This document shows, in pieces, positions 8,032 to 15,790 of a stretch of 64,000 nt of DNA. Position 1 is the stretch's first letter; the number at the start of each line of letters is the position of its first letter. The stretch covers positions 40,813 through 104,812 of the forward strand of contig JBOFSQ010000035.1 in the NCBI GenBank assembly GCA_051651625.1, in the 5' to 3' direction. The position numbers were made by a program, and so were the translations under genes. The stretch is from JBOFSQ01 sp051651625 (lineage in GTDB: Bacteria; Planctomycetota; Planctomycetia; Pirellulales; Thermoguttaceae). Under the pieces are notes generated by a model that was given only the letters and a program-made list of their open reading frames with translations, was not told where the DNA came from and searched no databases.

Positions 8032-10416
8032 ATGTTGAAGTTACAAACGTGTTGTGTGGTCGCCGCTCTGATGGTGGCAATGTTGTTTGGAGTTGAAAAC
8101 TGGTCTCGCGCGGCAGAAGCTGAACCAGAAATCACGACCAGCAAACAATTCATCGCCAAGTACGGCGATGACGCCAAAGTCCGCGACGCGAAGCGTCAAA
8201 CGCTTCTGCACTTCGCCGCGCTAGATGGAAACTCCGACATTGCCAAGTCGCTCATCGAACGCGGCGCAGATGTTGAAGCTTACGACAACGAAGGCGAAAC
8301 GCCGCTGCACTGTGCTGCTAGACGCGATCACGCCGACGTTGTGCGTCTTTTGCTTGAGAAAGGTGCGAACATTGACATCACCAACGACAAAAACGAGACA
8401 CCGCTACACAAAGCAACCGTATACGGCTCGCTCGATGTCGCACGGATTCTCATCGACAAAGGTGCCAACATCGAGGCGAGAGACAGGTCGGGGAACACCC
8501 CTCTCTATCAGGCTTTCAGCTTGAGTAATTTAGCGGTTGCACGCCTCTTGATCAATAAAAAGGCAGACGTGAATACTCAGAACAAGTACGGTGGTACTCC
8601 GCTTCACGATGGGGCTTATTGGGGGAAGTTGGAGCACATAAAGCTGTTGCTGGAAAGCGGTGCCAACATCAATGCCAAAGACACTAATGGCTACCCCCCA
8701 CTTCACGAAGCAGCGAAGGAGGGGAAGTTGGATGCCGTTCGTCTCTTGCTCAGCAAGAAGGCGAATCCAAACGCCACATCAAACAGTGGCAGCACGCCTT
8801 TTGACCTCGTGAAAGACAAGCCCGAACTCAAAACAATCGCCGATCTGCTCCAACAAGCGATGGGCGGTTCAGCTTCTACCACAACAACACAGCAAACATC
8901 CGCAACGATTCCGGGGTTAGACAAGTTTAATGCCGAAGGTGCCAAAAAGTTTAGAGAACTCGTAGCTCGCGGCGTAAACGCACAAGACAGCGAAGGCGTT
9001 ACGCCGCTCTTTATGGCGGCTATGGTTGGCTCGACCGAATTGGTCAAGTGGCTTGTTGACAAAGGTGCCAGCGCGAAAGGTGAAGCCGGAGTAATGCCGT
9101 TAATCTTCGCTTGCTTTCAGAACAACGCCAGCATCATCAAACTTCTCGTAGCGGCAGGTGCAGACGTGAACGCCAAAGAACCCGCCGACGGCAACATCTC
9201 ACTCCACGCCGCCGCGATGTGTTGTGACCTTGATGTCATCAGGTTTTTGGTGAGCAAAGGGGCGAACGTCAACGCTACGAACAACAAAGGCGCGACGCCG
9301 TTTGTGTGCGCGCAAGCTGCGGATAAGCAAGAAAACGCCGAGTATTTGCACGGGTATATGCAGTTGACGAACGCAATATCACAAGCCACAACTTCGAGTA
9401 CCAATTCTTTGCCCGCAGACGCTTCGCCAGAAGTCAGACAACTCTTCGACCGTGGTGTTAACGCAAAAGACGGAAACGGCAACACGCCACTGCATCTGGC
9501 GGCCGAGAATTGGTCTCTTGATACGGTGCGGATTCTCATCGCCCAAGGTGCCAATATCGAAGCCAAAAACAACCGTGGTGACACACCACTAAACGTGGCA
9601 GCTTACGAAGGGAAGGTTGATATGGCTCGTTTTCTCATTGAAAAAGGTGCTGAAATCAACACTGAAAATAAACATGGATGGACACCACTGTACTCGGCGG
9701 CTTACAAAGGGGAGGTTGATACGGCACGCTTGCTCATTGAAAAAGGTGCTGTAATCAATGCCGGAGACAGTAATGGCTACACCCCACTCCATGTGGCGGT
9801 TCGTGAAGAAAAACTGGAGGTCGTGCGTCTCTTGCTTAGCAAAAAGGCAAATCCCAACGCCAAAACGACATCCGGTAGCACACCGTTAGACATTGTAAAA
9901 GACAGGCCCGGATGCAAGGTGATAGTCGATTTGCTCAAACAAGCGATGGGCGGTGCAACGTCTACAATGACACCAACAACGCGCACGACCACAACCGCGC
10001 CGTCCACAACGATTCCCAGACTCGAAGGGGCGAGTGCTGATGATGCCGGAGAGTTTAATGAACTCGTTGCACGCGGCATCAACGCGAAAAACAAAGATGG
10101 GAAAACGCCACTAATGCTTGCTTGTTACTACCAAGATCAACTTGCTACGATCAAAGCACTTGTGGCCAACGGAGCGGATGTCAACACCAAAGACAACAAT
10201 GGCGACACACCGCTCCACGCCGCTGCGATGTGTGCCGATGTCGAGGTACTCAAGTTTTTGGTGAGCAAGCGTGCGAATGTCAATGCTCGCAACCGCCAAG
10301 GGTGGACGCCAGCGATGTGGGCAGAGGATTCTTTGCTTCAGGACAACGTAAAGTATTTGCGTAGCGTCGGTGGTCGCGGAATGTTGCCCCGCCTTCGCCC
10401 CGGCGAAGTGCGATAG
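8032..10416 (+). CDS. Secreted ankyrin-repeat protein with internal duplication
   Basis: A 794-residue protein with a hydrophobic signal segment (VVAALMVAMLFGVENWSRAAEA) and about 17 ankyrin repeats (G-x-TPLHxAA...xxVxxLLxKGAxxNxx). It falls into two homologous blocks offset by 362 residues (1,086 bp). Each has a run of repeats ending SKKANPNA, then VKD-x-P, a Thr-rich linker (TTTTQQTSATIP or TTRTTTTAPSTTIP), then ELVARGxNA and further repeats. Ankyrin arrays bind proteins; the partner is unknown. A good Shine-Dalgarno (AAGGAG) precedes the ATG. Many planctomycetes carry similar exported ankyrin proteins. Confidence 0.88.
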   Translation: MLKLQTCCVVAALMVAMLFGVENWSRAAEAEPEITTSKQFIAKYGDDAKVRDAKRQTLLHFAALDGNSDIAKSLIERGADVEAYDNEGETPLHCAARRDHADVVRLLLEKGANIDITNDKNETPLHKATVYGSLDVARILIDKGANIEARDRSGNTPLYQAFSLSNLAVARLLINKKADVNTQNKYGGTPLHDGAYWGKLEHIKLLLESGANINAKDTNGYPPLHEAAKEGKLDAVRLLLSKKANPNATSNSGSTPFDLVKDKPELKTIADLLQQAMGGSASTTTTQQTSATIPGLDKFNAEGAKKFRELVARGVNAQDSEGVTPLFMAAMVGSTELVKWLVDKGASAKGEAGVMPLIFACFQNNASIIKLLVAAGADVNAKEPADGNISLHAAAMCCDLDVIRFLVSKGANVNATNNKGATPFVCAQAADKQENAEYLHGYMQLTNAISQATTSSTNSLPADASPEVRQLFDRGVNAKDGNGNTPLHLAAENWSLDTVRILIAQGANIEAKNNRGDTPLNVAAYEGKVDMARFLIEKGAEINTENKHGWTPLYSAAYKGEVDTARLLIEKGAVINAGDSNGYTPLHVAVREEKLEVVRLLLSKKANPNAKTTSGSTPLDIVKDRPGCKVIVDLLKQAMGGATSTMTPTTRTTTTAPSTTIPRLEGASADDAGEFNELVARGINAKNKDGKTPLMLACYYQDQLATIKALVANGADVNTKDNNGDTPLHAAAMCADVEVLKFLVSKRANVNARNRQGWTPAMWAEDSLLQDNVKYLRSVGGRGMLPRLRPGEVR

Positions 10417-10471
10417 ATTTTGGGTAACCGTTCACGCCGTATTTTCGTCATTCCCGCGAAGAGGAGACAGC

Positions 10472-10768
10472 ATGGCAACAATTTCTCACACGCTTTCACC
10501 ATCGCCAACGTTTCCCGTCGTAGACGACGAACTCGCTGACGACTTTGCTGACGACGACTTCGTTGACGATGTTGACGGCGACGAAATAGGTGCAGCCTTC
10601 GTTCGTTCGCGGATGATTCAGAACGAAGACGGCGAGTGGGTTTACCAACTTACGGATGAAGACCGTGCAGCGATTGCGCTTTCGCGGCAAGCCTATGCTG
10701 AAGGGCGATGGTCGTCGCACGAAGATGTAATGACGAGGGTGCGAGAGTGGGTGCTAGAAAACAGTTAA
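10472..10768 (+). CDS. Antitoxin of ParE-type pair 3, acidic N-terminus
   Basis: A 98-residue protein from ATG 10472, with GAGGAG upstream. N-terminal box SHTLSPSPTFPVVDDELADD, then a long run of Asp (with DFADDDFVDDVDGDE), core RSRMIQNEDGEWVYQLTDEDRAAIA, and C-terminal helix SSHEDVMTRVREWVLEN. The DNA of the first 170 bp is nearly identical to the antitoxin at 11049 except for a 15-bp in-frame insertion (five codons, around ADDDF). It overlaps toxin 3 by 22 bp. Confidence 0.75.
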   Translation: MATISHTLSPSPTFPVVDDELADDFADDDFVDDVDGDEIGAAFVRSRMIQNEDGEWVYQLTDEDRAAIALSRQAYAEGRWSSHEDVMTRVREWVLENS

Positions 10769-11037
10769 GGTGGATGGAGCCCGCCGAGGAAGAACTGTTC
10801 GCAATCTTGGCTTACTACAACGAGCGAAATGGTTCGCCTCGCTACGGGGATCGTCTTGTCCAAGGCATCGCTCGTCGTTTGCGATGGATTCAACAAGGTG
10901 TGACCCAAGGGCAGAAAATTGCAGATGAAGGAGTGCGGTCGATTCGTCAGGACGCAATCGTTGTGTTCTACGAAGAAGATGCAACGACTATTCGAGTGGT
11001 GCGGGTTTTTGATGCTCGCCGTGATGTGAAGTTCTGA
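10747..11037 (+). CDS. ParE/RelE-superfamily toxin 3
   Basis: A 96-residue ParE-like protein: LRWMEPAEEELFAILAYYNERNGSPRYGDRLVQGIARRLRWIQQG, then GVRSIRQDAIVVFYEEDATTIRVVRVFDARRDVKF. I chose GTG 10747 by alignment with toxins 1, 2 and 4, and by the typical 22-bp overlap with the antitoxin. The middle and C-terminal part is closest to toxins 2 and 1. The target (gyrase or mRNA) is not determinable from the sequence. Confidence 0.77.
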   Translation: MGARKQLRWMEPAEEELFAILAYYNERNGSPRYGDRLVQGIARRLRWIQQGVTQGQKIADEGVRSIRQDAIVVFYEEDATTIRVVRVFDARRDVKF

Positions 11038-11048
11038 ACGAGGATAGC

Positions 11049-11330
11049 ATGACAACAATTTCTCACACGCTTTCACCATCGCCAACATTTCCCGTCGTAG
11101 ACGACGAACTCGCTGACGACTTCGTTGACGATGTTGACGGCGACGAAATAGGTGCAGCCTTCATTCGTTCGCGGATGATTCAGAACGAAGACGGCGAGTG
11201 GGTTTACAATCCCACCGATGAAGACATTGCGTCAATAGAGCAGTCGGAGCGCGACATTGCTGCGGGGCGGGTTTATTCTCACGAAGAGGTGATGGCGGAG
11301 ACATTCGCGTGGCTAGAAAGAAATCGTTAG
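11049..11330 (+). CDS. Antitoxin of ParE-type pair 4, mosaic
   Basis: A 93-residue protein. Its N-terminal half (to DGEWVY) is almost identical to the antitoxin at 10472. Its C-terminal end (RDIAAGRVYSHEEVMAETFAWLERNR) instead matches the antitoxin at 2563. At the DNA level the end runs without a break into a toxin start that is nearly identical to toxin 1. This is what recombination between cassettes would produce. Function is inferred from the overlap with the ParE-type toxin gene. Confidence 0.75.
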   Translation: MTTISHTLSPSPTFPVVDDELADDFVDDVDGDEIGAAFIRSRMIQNEDGEWVYNPTDEDIASIEQSERDIAAGRVYSHEEVMAETFAWLERNR

Positions 11331-11602
11331 AATGGACTGATCGTGCCAAGAGAGAATGGGTGACGATATTGGCATACTACGAAGAGCGAAACGGTTCTCC
11401 TCGCTATGGGAAACGTCTCGCTCAAGATGTCGCTCGCCGTTTGGGTTGGGTTCAACAAGGTTTGACCCAAGGGCAGAATATCGCAATTAAAGGAGTGCGA
11501 ATGATTTGTCAAGATGCGATTGTTGTGCTCTACAAAGAGGATGCGGTGACTGTTTGGGTGGTGCGAGTTTTTGATGCCCGTCAAGATGTGAAGTTTTTGT
11601 AA
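11309..11602 (+). CDS. ParE/RelE-superfamily toxin 4, mosaic
   Basis: A 97-residue ParE-like protein. The first 18 residues (ARKKSLEWTDRAKREW) are identical to toxin 1, while the remainder (ILAYYEERNGSPRYGKRLAQ, VQQGLTQGQ) resembles toxins 2 and 3. The conserved arginine of MIRQD is Cys (MICQD) and FDARRD is FDARQD. Two otherwise conserved basic positions are therefore altered, and the toxin may be weakened. The GTG start overlaps the antitoxin gene by 22 bp. Confidence 0.75.
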   Translation: MARKKSLEWTDRAKREWVTILAYYEERNGSPRYGKRLAQDVARRLGWVQQGLTQGQNIAIKGVRMICQDAIVVLYKEDAVTVWVVRVFDARQDVKFL

Positions 11603-11634
11603 TCGTTAAAGTTCCCTAACCTTGGAGAAAAACC

Positions 11635-12771
11635 ATGACAACTAATTACCAGCGTGAAAATGTCGAGTCGCGTGTCCAGCGGGAGCGCGCGGAGTTCTAC
11701 CAGAGTTTAACGAATCTGGATCGCCGTTCGTTCTTGCGGGTTGCGGCGGCGTCGTTCGGGACGGCGTCCGCACTCGGTCTCGCCGACCGTGGCTCGTTCC
11801 AAACTGTCAACTTCTCTGGCAACTTCGCCAAAGGCGACGACAGTACGAAAGGCGGTTTCAAAATCGCCTACATCTCCGACTCGCACCTCTACGTCAAAAA
11901 GCAAAACGACCGTTTTGCAAACGCGCTCTACCGCGCGGTCGAAGACGTCAACGCACTCGAAGACAAACCAGATTTTGTTTTCTACGGCGGCGACCTTGCG
12001 CAGCTCGGTCAGCCCGACGAAATCCAACTCGGCTACGAAATTTTGAGTGGACTCAAAGCTCCGCTCAAAATTATTCCGGGCGAACACGATTGGTATTTCG
12101 ATATGGGCGAAAAGTGGAAGTCGCTCTTCGGACAGCCGAACTGGGCGTTCGATCATCGCGGCGTACATTTTGTTTCGCTGATGAGTGTCGTCGAACAAGA
12201 CTTTTGGACAGCGGCGAAACTAACGCCGATGCAGCGGATGCAAACCGTCGCAGGATTAGACAATCACGGACAGCGTCCGTTCACGGTCGGCGAAGCGCAG
12301 CGGACGTGGCTCAAAGATCACCTCGCGCCAATCTCGGACGACACGCCACTCGTCGTCTTCTCGCACTCGCCGCTCTACAAGCTCTACAAGAACTGGAACT
12401 TCTGGACCGACGACGCCGAAGACGTGCAAGCGATTTTGAACCGTTTCAAAAAGGTGACGGTCATTCACGGTCACACGCATCAGCTTCTCTCGAATCGGAT
12501 CGGCAACATTCAGTTTCACGGCGTACTCTCGACGGCGTGGCCTTGGCCTTACGCACCGGAGGGAATGCCCGAACTGACCGTCCCGATGAATCGCCCTGAC
12601 CCGTTCGACCCCGCCGACGGCTGCGGTTACGGCGAGATGCGCGTCTCGGCTGATGGACTCGTTGACAAAGTCTACAGTTTGTGGAACCGTAAACCAATCA
12701 TCGTCTCCAGCGCGTACCTCGCGGGCGACGAAACAAAACGCCCGTTGCGTCCGAATTTGCCGAGCTATTGA
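11635..12771 (+). CDS. Tat-exported calcineurin-like phosphoesterase
   Basis: A 378-residue protein with a twin-arginine leader (RRSFLRVAAASFGTASALG, residues about 27-45). The metallophosphoesterase motifs are in order: ISDSHLY (DxH), YGGDLAQ (GGDx), PGEHDW (GNHD with Glu for Asn), FSHSPLY and IHGHTHQ (GHxH). It would hydrolyse a phosphomonoester or phosphodiester outside the cytoplasm with a dinuclear metal centre. The substrate is unknown. Asn to Glu in GNHD is unusual and affects a metal-proximal residue. The Shine-Dalgarno TTGGAG precedes ATG 11635. Confidence 0.88.
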   Translation: MTTNYQRENVESRVQRERAEFYQSLTNLDRRSFLRVAAASFGTASALGLADRGSFQTVNFSGNFAKGDDSTKGGFKIAYISDSHLYVKKQNDRFANALYRAVEDVNALEDKPDFVFYGGDLAQLGQPDEIQLGYEILSGLKAPLKIIPGEHDWYFDMGEKWKSLFGQPNWAFDHRGVHFVSLMSVVEQDFWTAAKLTPMQRMQTVAGLDNHGQRPFTVGEAQRTWLKDHLAPISDDTPLVVFSHSPLYKLYKNWNFWTDDAEDVQAILNRFKKVTVIHGHTHQLLSNRIGNIQFHGVLSTAWPWPYAPEGMPELTVPMNRPDPFDPADGCGYGEMRVSADGLVDKVYSLWNRKPIIVSSAYLAGDETKRPLRPNLPSY

Positions 12772-12783
12772 GGCGCGAAAACA

Positions 12784-13755
12784 ATGATTCAGTCTGAAAA
12801 CATTTTCGCGGCTGCCGAAGAGAAATTGGTGAAGTTCAAGCCAACGGCTTCGTTTTCTCAAGACGCGAGTGTTGTCGTTTCGTGCGCAGACTCGTTGATA
12901 ACTTGCAAAGACCTCCCTAGTGAAACGTTTCAGTTGATAGTGTCTTCGCCGCCGTACAATCTCGGAAAGGTGTATGAAAAGCAGACTTCTTTGGACAATT
13001 ATCTTGAATGGCAAGCGAAGATCATCACAGAACTGATCAGACTTTTGTCACCGCAAGGAAGTCTCGTTTGGCAGGTTGGAAACTTTGTTGATCGCGGCGA
13101 AGTTTTTCCTCTCGACATCTATTTTTATCCGCTGTTCAAAGAACACGGTTTGAAGTTGCGAAACAGGATCGTTTGGCATTTTGATCACGGACTCCATGCG
13201 TCGAAGCGATTTTCAGGGCGATACGAAACGTTGCTGTGGTTCACGAAAACCGACAACTATGTCTTCAACCTTGATTCCGTTCGTGTACCATCGAAGTATC
13301 CGGGAAAGCGTCACTACAAAGGAGACAAAATCGGACAGCTTTCTGGAAATCCACTCGGCAAGAATCCGAGCGATTTTTGGCAAATCATCCAGCACGAATG
13401 GGAAACAGGTATCATTGACATTCCGAACGTCAAGTCGAATCATCCTGAAAAGACTCAACATCCTTGTCAATTTCCTGTCGAACTTGTTGAACGCTGTGTG
13501 CTAGCAATGACAAATGAACACGATTGGGTTCTCGACCCGTTTGGTGGTGTCGGTTCCAGTCTCATTGCTGCGTTAAAATGGCAACGTCGCGGAATGTCGA
13601 TAGACCAAAATGTTGAATACTGTCAAACAACGCTCGACAGAGTGAAGAGTTTAGCGGCAGGTGAATTGAAGTTGCGTCCGCTCGGCAGACCAATCCACAA
13701 ACCAACCGGGTGCGAAAAAGTTGCCAAGTTTCCAATCGAATGGGAAGAGCAATGA
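12784..13755 (+). CDS. Type II DNA methyltransferase, probably N4-cytosine (beta class)
   Basis: A 323-residue SAM-dependent DNA methyltransferase. The catalytic motif IV, SPPY (residues 55-58), precedes the SAM-binding motif I, DPFGGVGSS (251-259), which is the beta-class order. SPPY is typical of N4-cytosine enzymes such as M.BglII. HPCQFPVELVERCVLAMT just before motif I is also characteristic. Its stop overlaps the start of a BglII-like endonuclease gene (ATGA), so the pair is a restriction-modification system and this enzyme protects the host site. Recognition specificity of AGATCT or RGATCY is inferred from the partner only. Confidence 0.9.
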   Translation: MIQSENIFAAAEEKLVKFKPTASFSQDASVVVSCADSLITCKDLPSETFQLIVSSPPYNLGKVYEKQTSLDNYLEWQAKIITELIRLLSPQGSLVWQVGNFVDRGEVFPLDIYFYPLFKEHGLKLRNRIVWHFDHGLHASKRFSGRYETLLWFTKTDNYVFNLDSVRVPSKYPGKRHYKGDKIGQLSGNPLGKNPSDFWQIIQHEWETGIIDIPNVKSNHPEKTQHPCQFPVELVERCVLAMTNEHDWVLDPFGGVGSSLIAALKWQRRGMSIDQNVEYCQTTLDRVKSLAAGELKLRPLGRPIHKPTGCEKVAKFPIEWEEQ

Positions 13756-14336
13756 GAATTGTCGCTAATTACAGTTTCAACGATGGTGAAAACGTTTTGC
13801 GAAGCAAAAAGTACGTTCACCTGCTCGACGAAGTAGAATGGGCGATACAATCGGTTCGTTCAGAAAAGTGTCGGACGAAAAAGAGCACGGAAAAAACAAT
13901 GCAGGGACGTTTGCTCTATAGTCCGGTAGGACTGAACTCATCGTTCAAAAAATTGTTTGCCGCCAAAGGGTGGAGCAATCACAAAGAGAAGTGCGAATAC
14001 TCCGACGCGTATTATGTGGAGGGCTACCAGCCGTGTCCGACGCGCGGCGCATTTCGAGACATTGACTTTGTAAAAGAACGCCTCGGAGTCGAAGTGCAGT
14101 TTGGCAAATATGCGTTTATGGTTTACAATGTCTGTGCCAAGATGACAATTTTTCACAACCTTGGTATCATTGACGCTGGAATTGAAATTGTCCCAGTGAA
14201 ACGGTTTGCGGAAAACATGTCAACGGGCGTCAGTTACTTTGAGCAGTTTGCTTGGGACTTGTCCAAACGAGGCGTCTCGAACATCGACATTCCTGTTTTG
14301 GTACTTGGCATTGATGTGGATGGTGTTGGGTTGTGA
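13752..14336 (+). CDS. BglII/BstYI-like type II restriction endonuclease
   Basis: A 194-residue protein from ATG 13752. The block DIDFVKERLGVEVQFGKY places Asp105, Glu114 and Gln116 at the same spacing as the published BglII active site Asp84-Glu93-Gln95 (the rare PD-(D/E)xK variant with Gln for Lys). The downstream segment GIDAGIEIVPVKRFAENMSTGVSYFEQ also resembles the BglII family. I infer double-strand cleavage at GATC-cored 6-bp sites. No inactivating stop or frameshift is visible. It is encoded directly after, and overlapping, its cognate methyltransferase. Confidence 0.82.
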   Translation: MRIVANYSFNDGENVLRSKKYVHLLDEVEWAIQSVRSEKCRTKKSTEKTMQGRLLYSPVGLNSSFKKLFAAKGWSNHKEKCEYSDAYYVEGYQPCPTRGAFRDIDFVKERLGVEVQFGKYAFMVYNVCAKMTIFHNLGIIDAGIEIVPVKRFAENMSTGVSYFEQFAWDLSKRGVSNIDIPVLVLGIDVDGVGL

Positions 14337-14375
14337 ACTACTTTTTGACAAAAGTCGATTTGAAAGGAACTTACC

Positions 14376-15029
14376 ATGAAAACGATTCTTTCTCGTGTTG
14401 TGATGGTTGGCTGTTTGTTGCTGTCTGTTGTCGCTGGAGTTGCCATACTTTGGGTCAACACTTCGTTCAACCGGTCATTGGCGCAGTGGAACGCCCGCAC
14501 GGCACGCCGTCCGGCGGAGTCGCAAGTTGCGTCTCGTCCGGCGACGTTCCCCGGAGCGAACGACCAGTGGCAACACGCCGGAGACGCCGCGTGGATCGCC
14601 GTTGAAAAATCTCACCACGAGATCAAGGCACCTGCCAATAACAAGTCGGTGCTTGCGAAAGAGAGCCAGCGCGATGGCAGCATCTACGGTAACTACACCG
14701 AAGAAGACCTGCTCCGCTGGGAACGCGAGACCGAACGCATGGTCGTCGAGGGATCGAAGATTTTTCACAGTGCTGATCTTCTCGGCAGCACTATCGCGGT
14801 CTCGTGCGACATGTGTCACCCAGACGCATCGGGAACGCACCCCGAAACGTACCCGAAATATCAGGTACAGCTCGGTCGCCCTGCGCTTTTGCGTGACATG
14901 ATTAACTGGTGCCTGACGCAACCGTGTCGCGGTGAACCACTCAGCGGCGACGACCCGCGCATGCGTGCAATGGAAGCCTACATCCAAGCACAACGAACAG
15001 GTGTCCCGATGAAATATGGGAAGCACTAA
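14376..15029 (+). CDS. Exported monohaem cytochrome c, SoxA/TsdA-like
   Basis: A 217-residue protein with an N-terminal membrane anchor or signal (residues 4-26, LSRVVMVGCLLLSVVAGVAILWV) and a haem site CDMCH at residues 144-148. The C-terminal block INWCLTQPCRGEPLSGDDPRMRAMEAYIQAQRTGVPM resembles the conserved C-terminus of SoxA and thiosulfate dehydrogenase cytochromes. It probably carries electrons in the periplasm, and its substrate is unknown. No sox genes are nearby. It follows the restriction gene by 39 bp with AAGGAAC ahead of the ATG. Confidence 0.82.
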   Translation: MKTILSRVVMVGCLLLSVVAGVAILWVNTSFNRSLAQWNARTARRPAESQVASRPATFPGANDQWQHAGDAAWIAVEKSHHEIKAPANNKSVLAKESQRDGSIYGNYTEEDLLRWERETERMVVEGSKIFHSADLLGSTIAVSCDMCHPDASGTHPETYPKYQVQLGRPALLRDMINWCLTQPCRGEPLSGDDPRMRAMEAYIQAQRTGVPMKYGKH

Positions 15030-15053
15030 ACGCGACGGAGAAATCACGATACG

Positions 15054-15293
15054 ATGCAAAACTTGGATAGAATTACTTGGAACTCGCAGGTGATGGGTGG
15101 AAAACCGTGTATTCGTGAGTTGCGTATTACGGTCGGTACTGTTGTTGGATTAGTGTCGTCGGGATATTCATTTGACGAAATTTTGTCGGAATATCCATAT
15201 TTGGATCGTGACGACATACAACAGGCATTGTCATTTGCAGCGTGGCGAGTGGAAGAGGTTGAGATTCCTTATGGAAACGAGGTGAGCGTTTGA
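15054..15293 (+). CDS. DUF433-family antitoxin
   Basis: A 79-residue protein with the DUF433 pattern: RITWNSQVMGGKPCIRELRITVGTVVGLVSSGYSFDEILSEYPYLDRDDIQQALSFAAWR. This is a winged helix-turn-helix of the VapB45 type. The family usually precedes a DUF5615 PIN-like protein, as here, and acts as antitoxin and probable autorepressor. Its stop overlaps the next start (TTGA). Confidence 0.87.
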   Translation: MQNLDRITWNSQVMGGKPCIRELRITVGTVVGLVSSGYSFDEILSEYPYLDRDDIQQALSFAAWRVEEVEIPYGNEVSV

Positions 15294-15655
15294 AACTTCT
15301 CCTCGACATGAATTTGTCGCCGAGATTGGCGACACTGTTCCGCGAGGCGGGATACGAATGTCACCATTGGTCAGAAGTTGGCGAACCTACGGCGGAAGAC
15401 TTCATCATTCTTCGTTGGGCACAGGAAAATCAGTTTGTCGTCGTCACCCATGATTTGGATTTTGGTGCCATTTTGGCGGCGACCGGGTTTGAATCGCCAA
15501 GTGTCGTACAAATCCGACGTCAGAATATCATGCCGGACGTGATATTTCCTCGGTTAATCGCGCTCTTGGATATATGTCGTCAACAAATCCAAAGCGGATC
15601 ACTGGTTGTTTTTGACGAAAGAAAATATCGAATCCGTATCCTTCCGCTGAAATAA
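15290..15655 (+). CDS. DUF5615 PIN-like toxin
   Basis: A 121-residue protein with the DUF5615 pattern: LLLDMNLSPRLATLFREAGYECHHWSEVG, then VVTHDLDFGAI, then ALLDICRQQIQSGSLVVFDERKYRIRILPL. The conserved acidic residues (Asp6, THDLDF) suggest a PIN-type nuclease of the Mut7-C/VapC45 kind. It starts with TTG at 15290, overlapping the DUF433 stop, so synthesis is coupled to the antitoxin. Confidence 0.87.
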   Translation: MKLLLDMNLSPRLATLFREAGYECHHWSEVGEPTAEDFIILRWAQENQFVVVTHDLDFGAILAATGFESPSVVQIRRQNIMPDVIFPRLIALLDICRQQIQSGSLVVFDERKYRIRILPLK

Positions 15656-15790
15656 ACCCGCATCGTAACGGTTCACAAACTTTTTACCGATACTCCGGTC
15701 GCAGAATTGCATAAGCCGCACAATGCGCAATAGCCGCCGTTTGAGAAAACGTAGGACAGGTCAGAACGCTTACCAGCGAGGTGTATTCCT

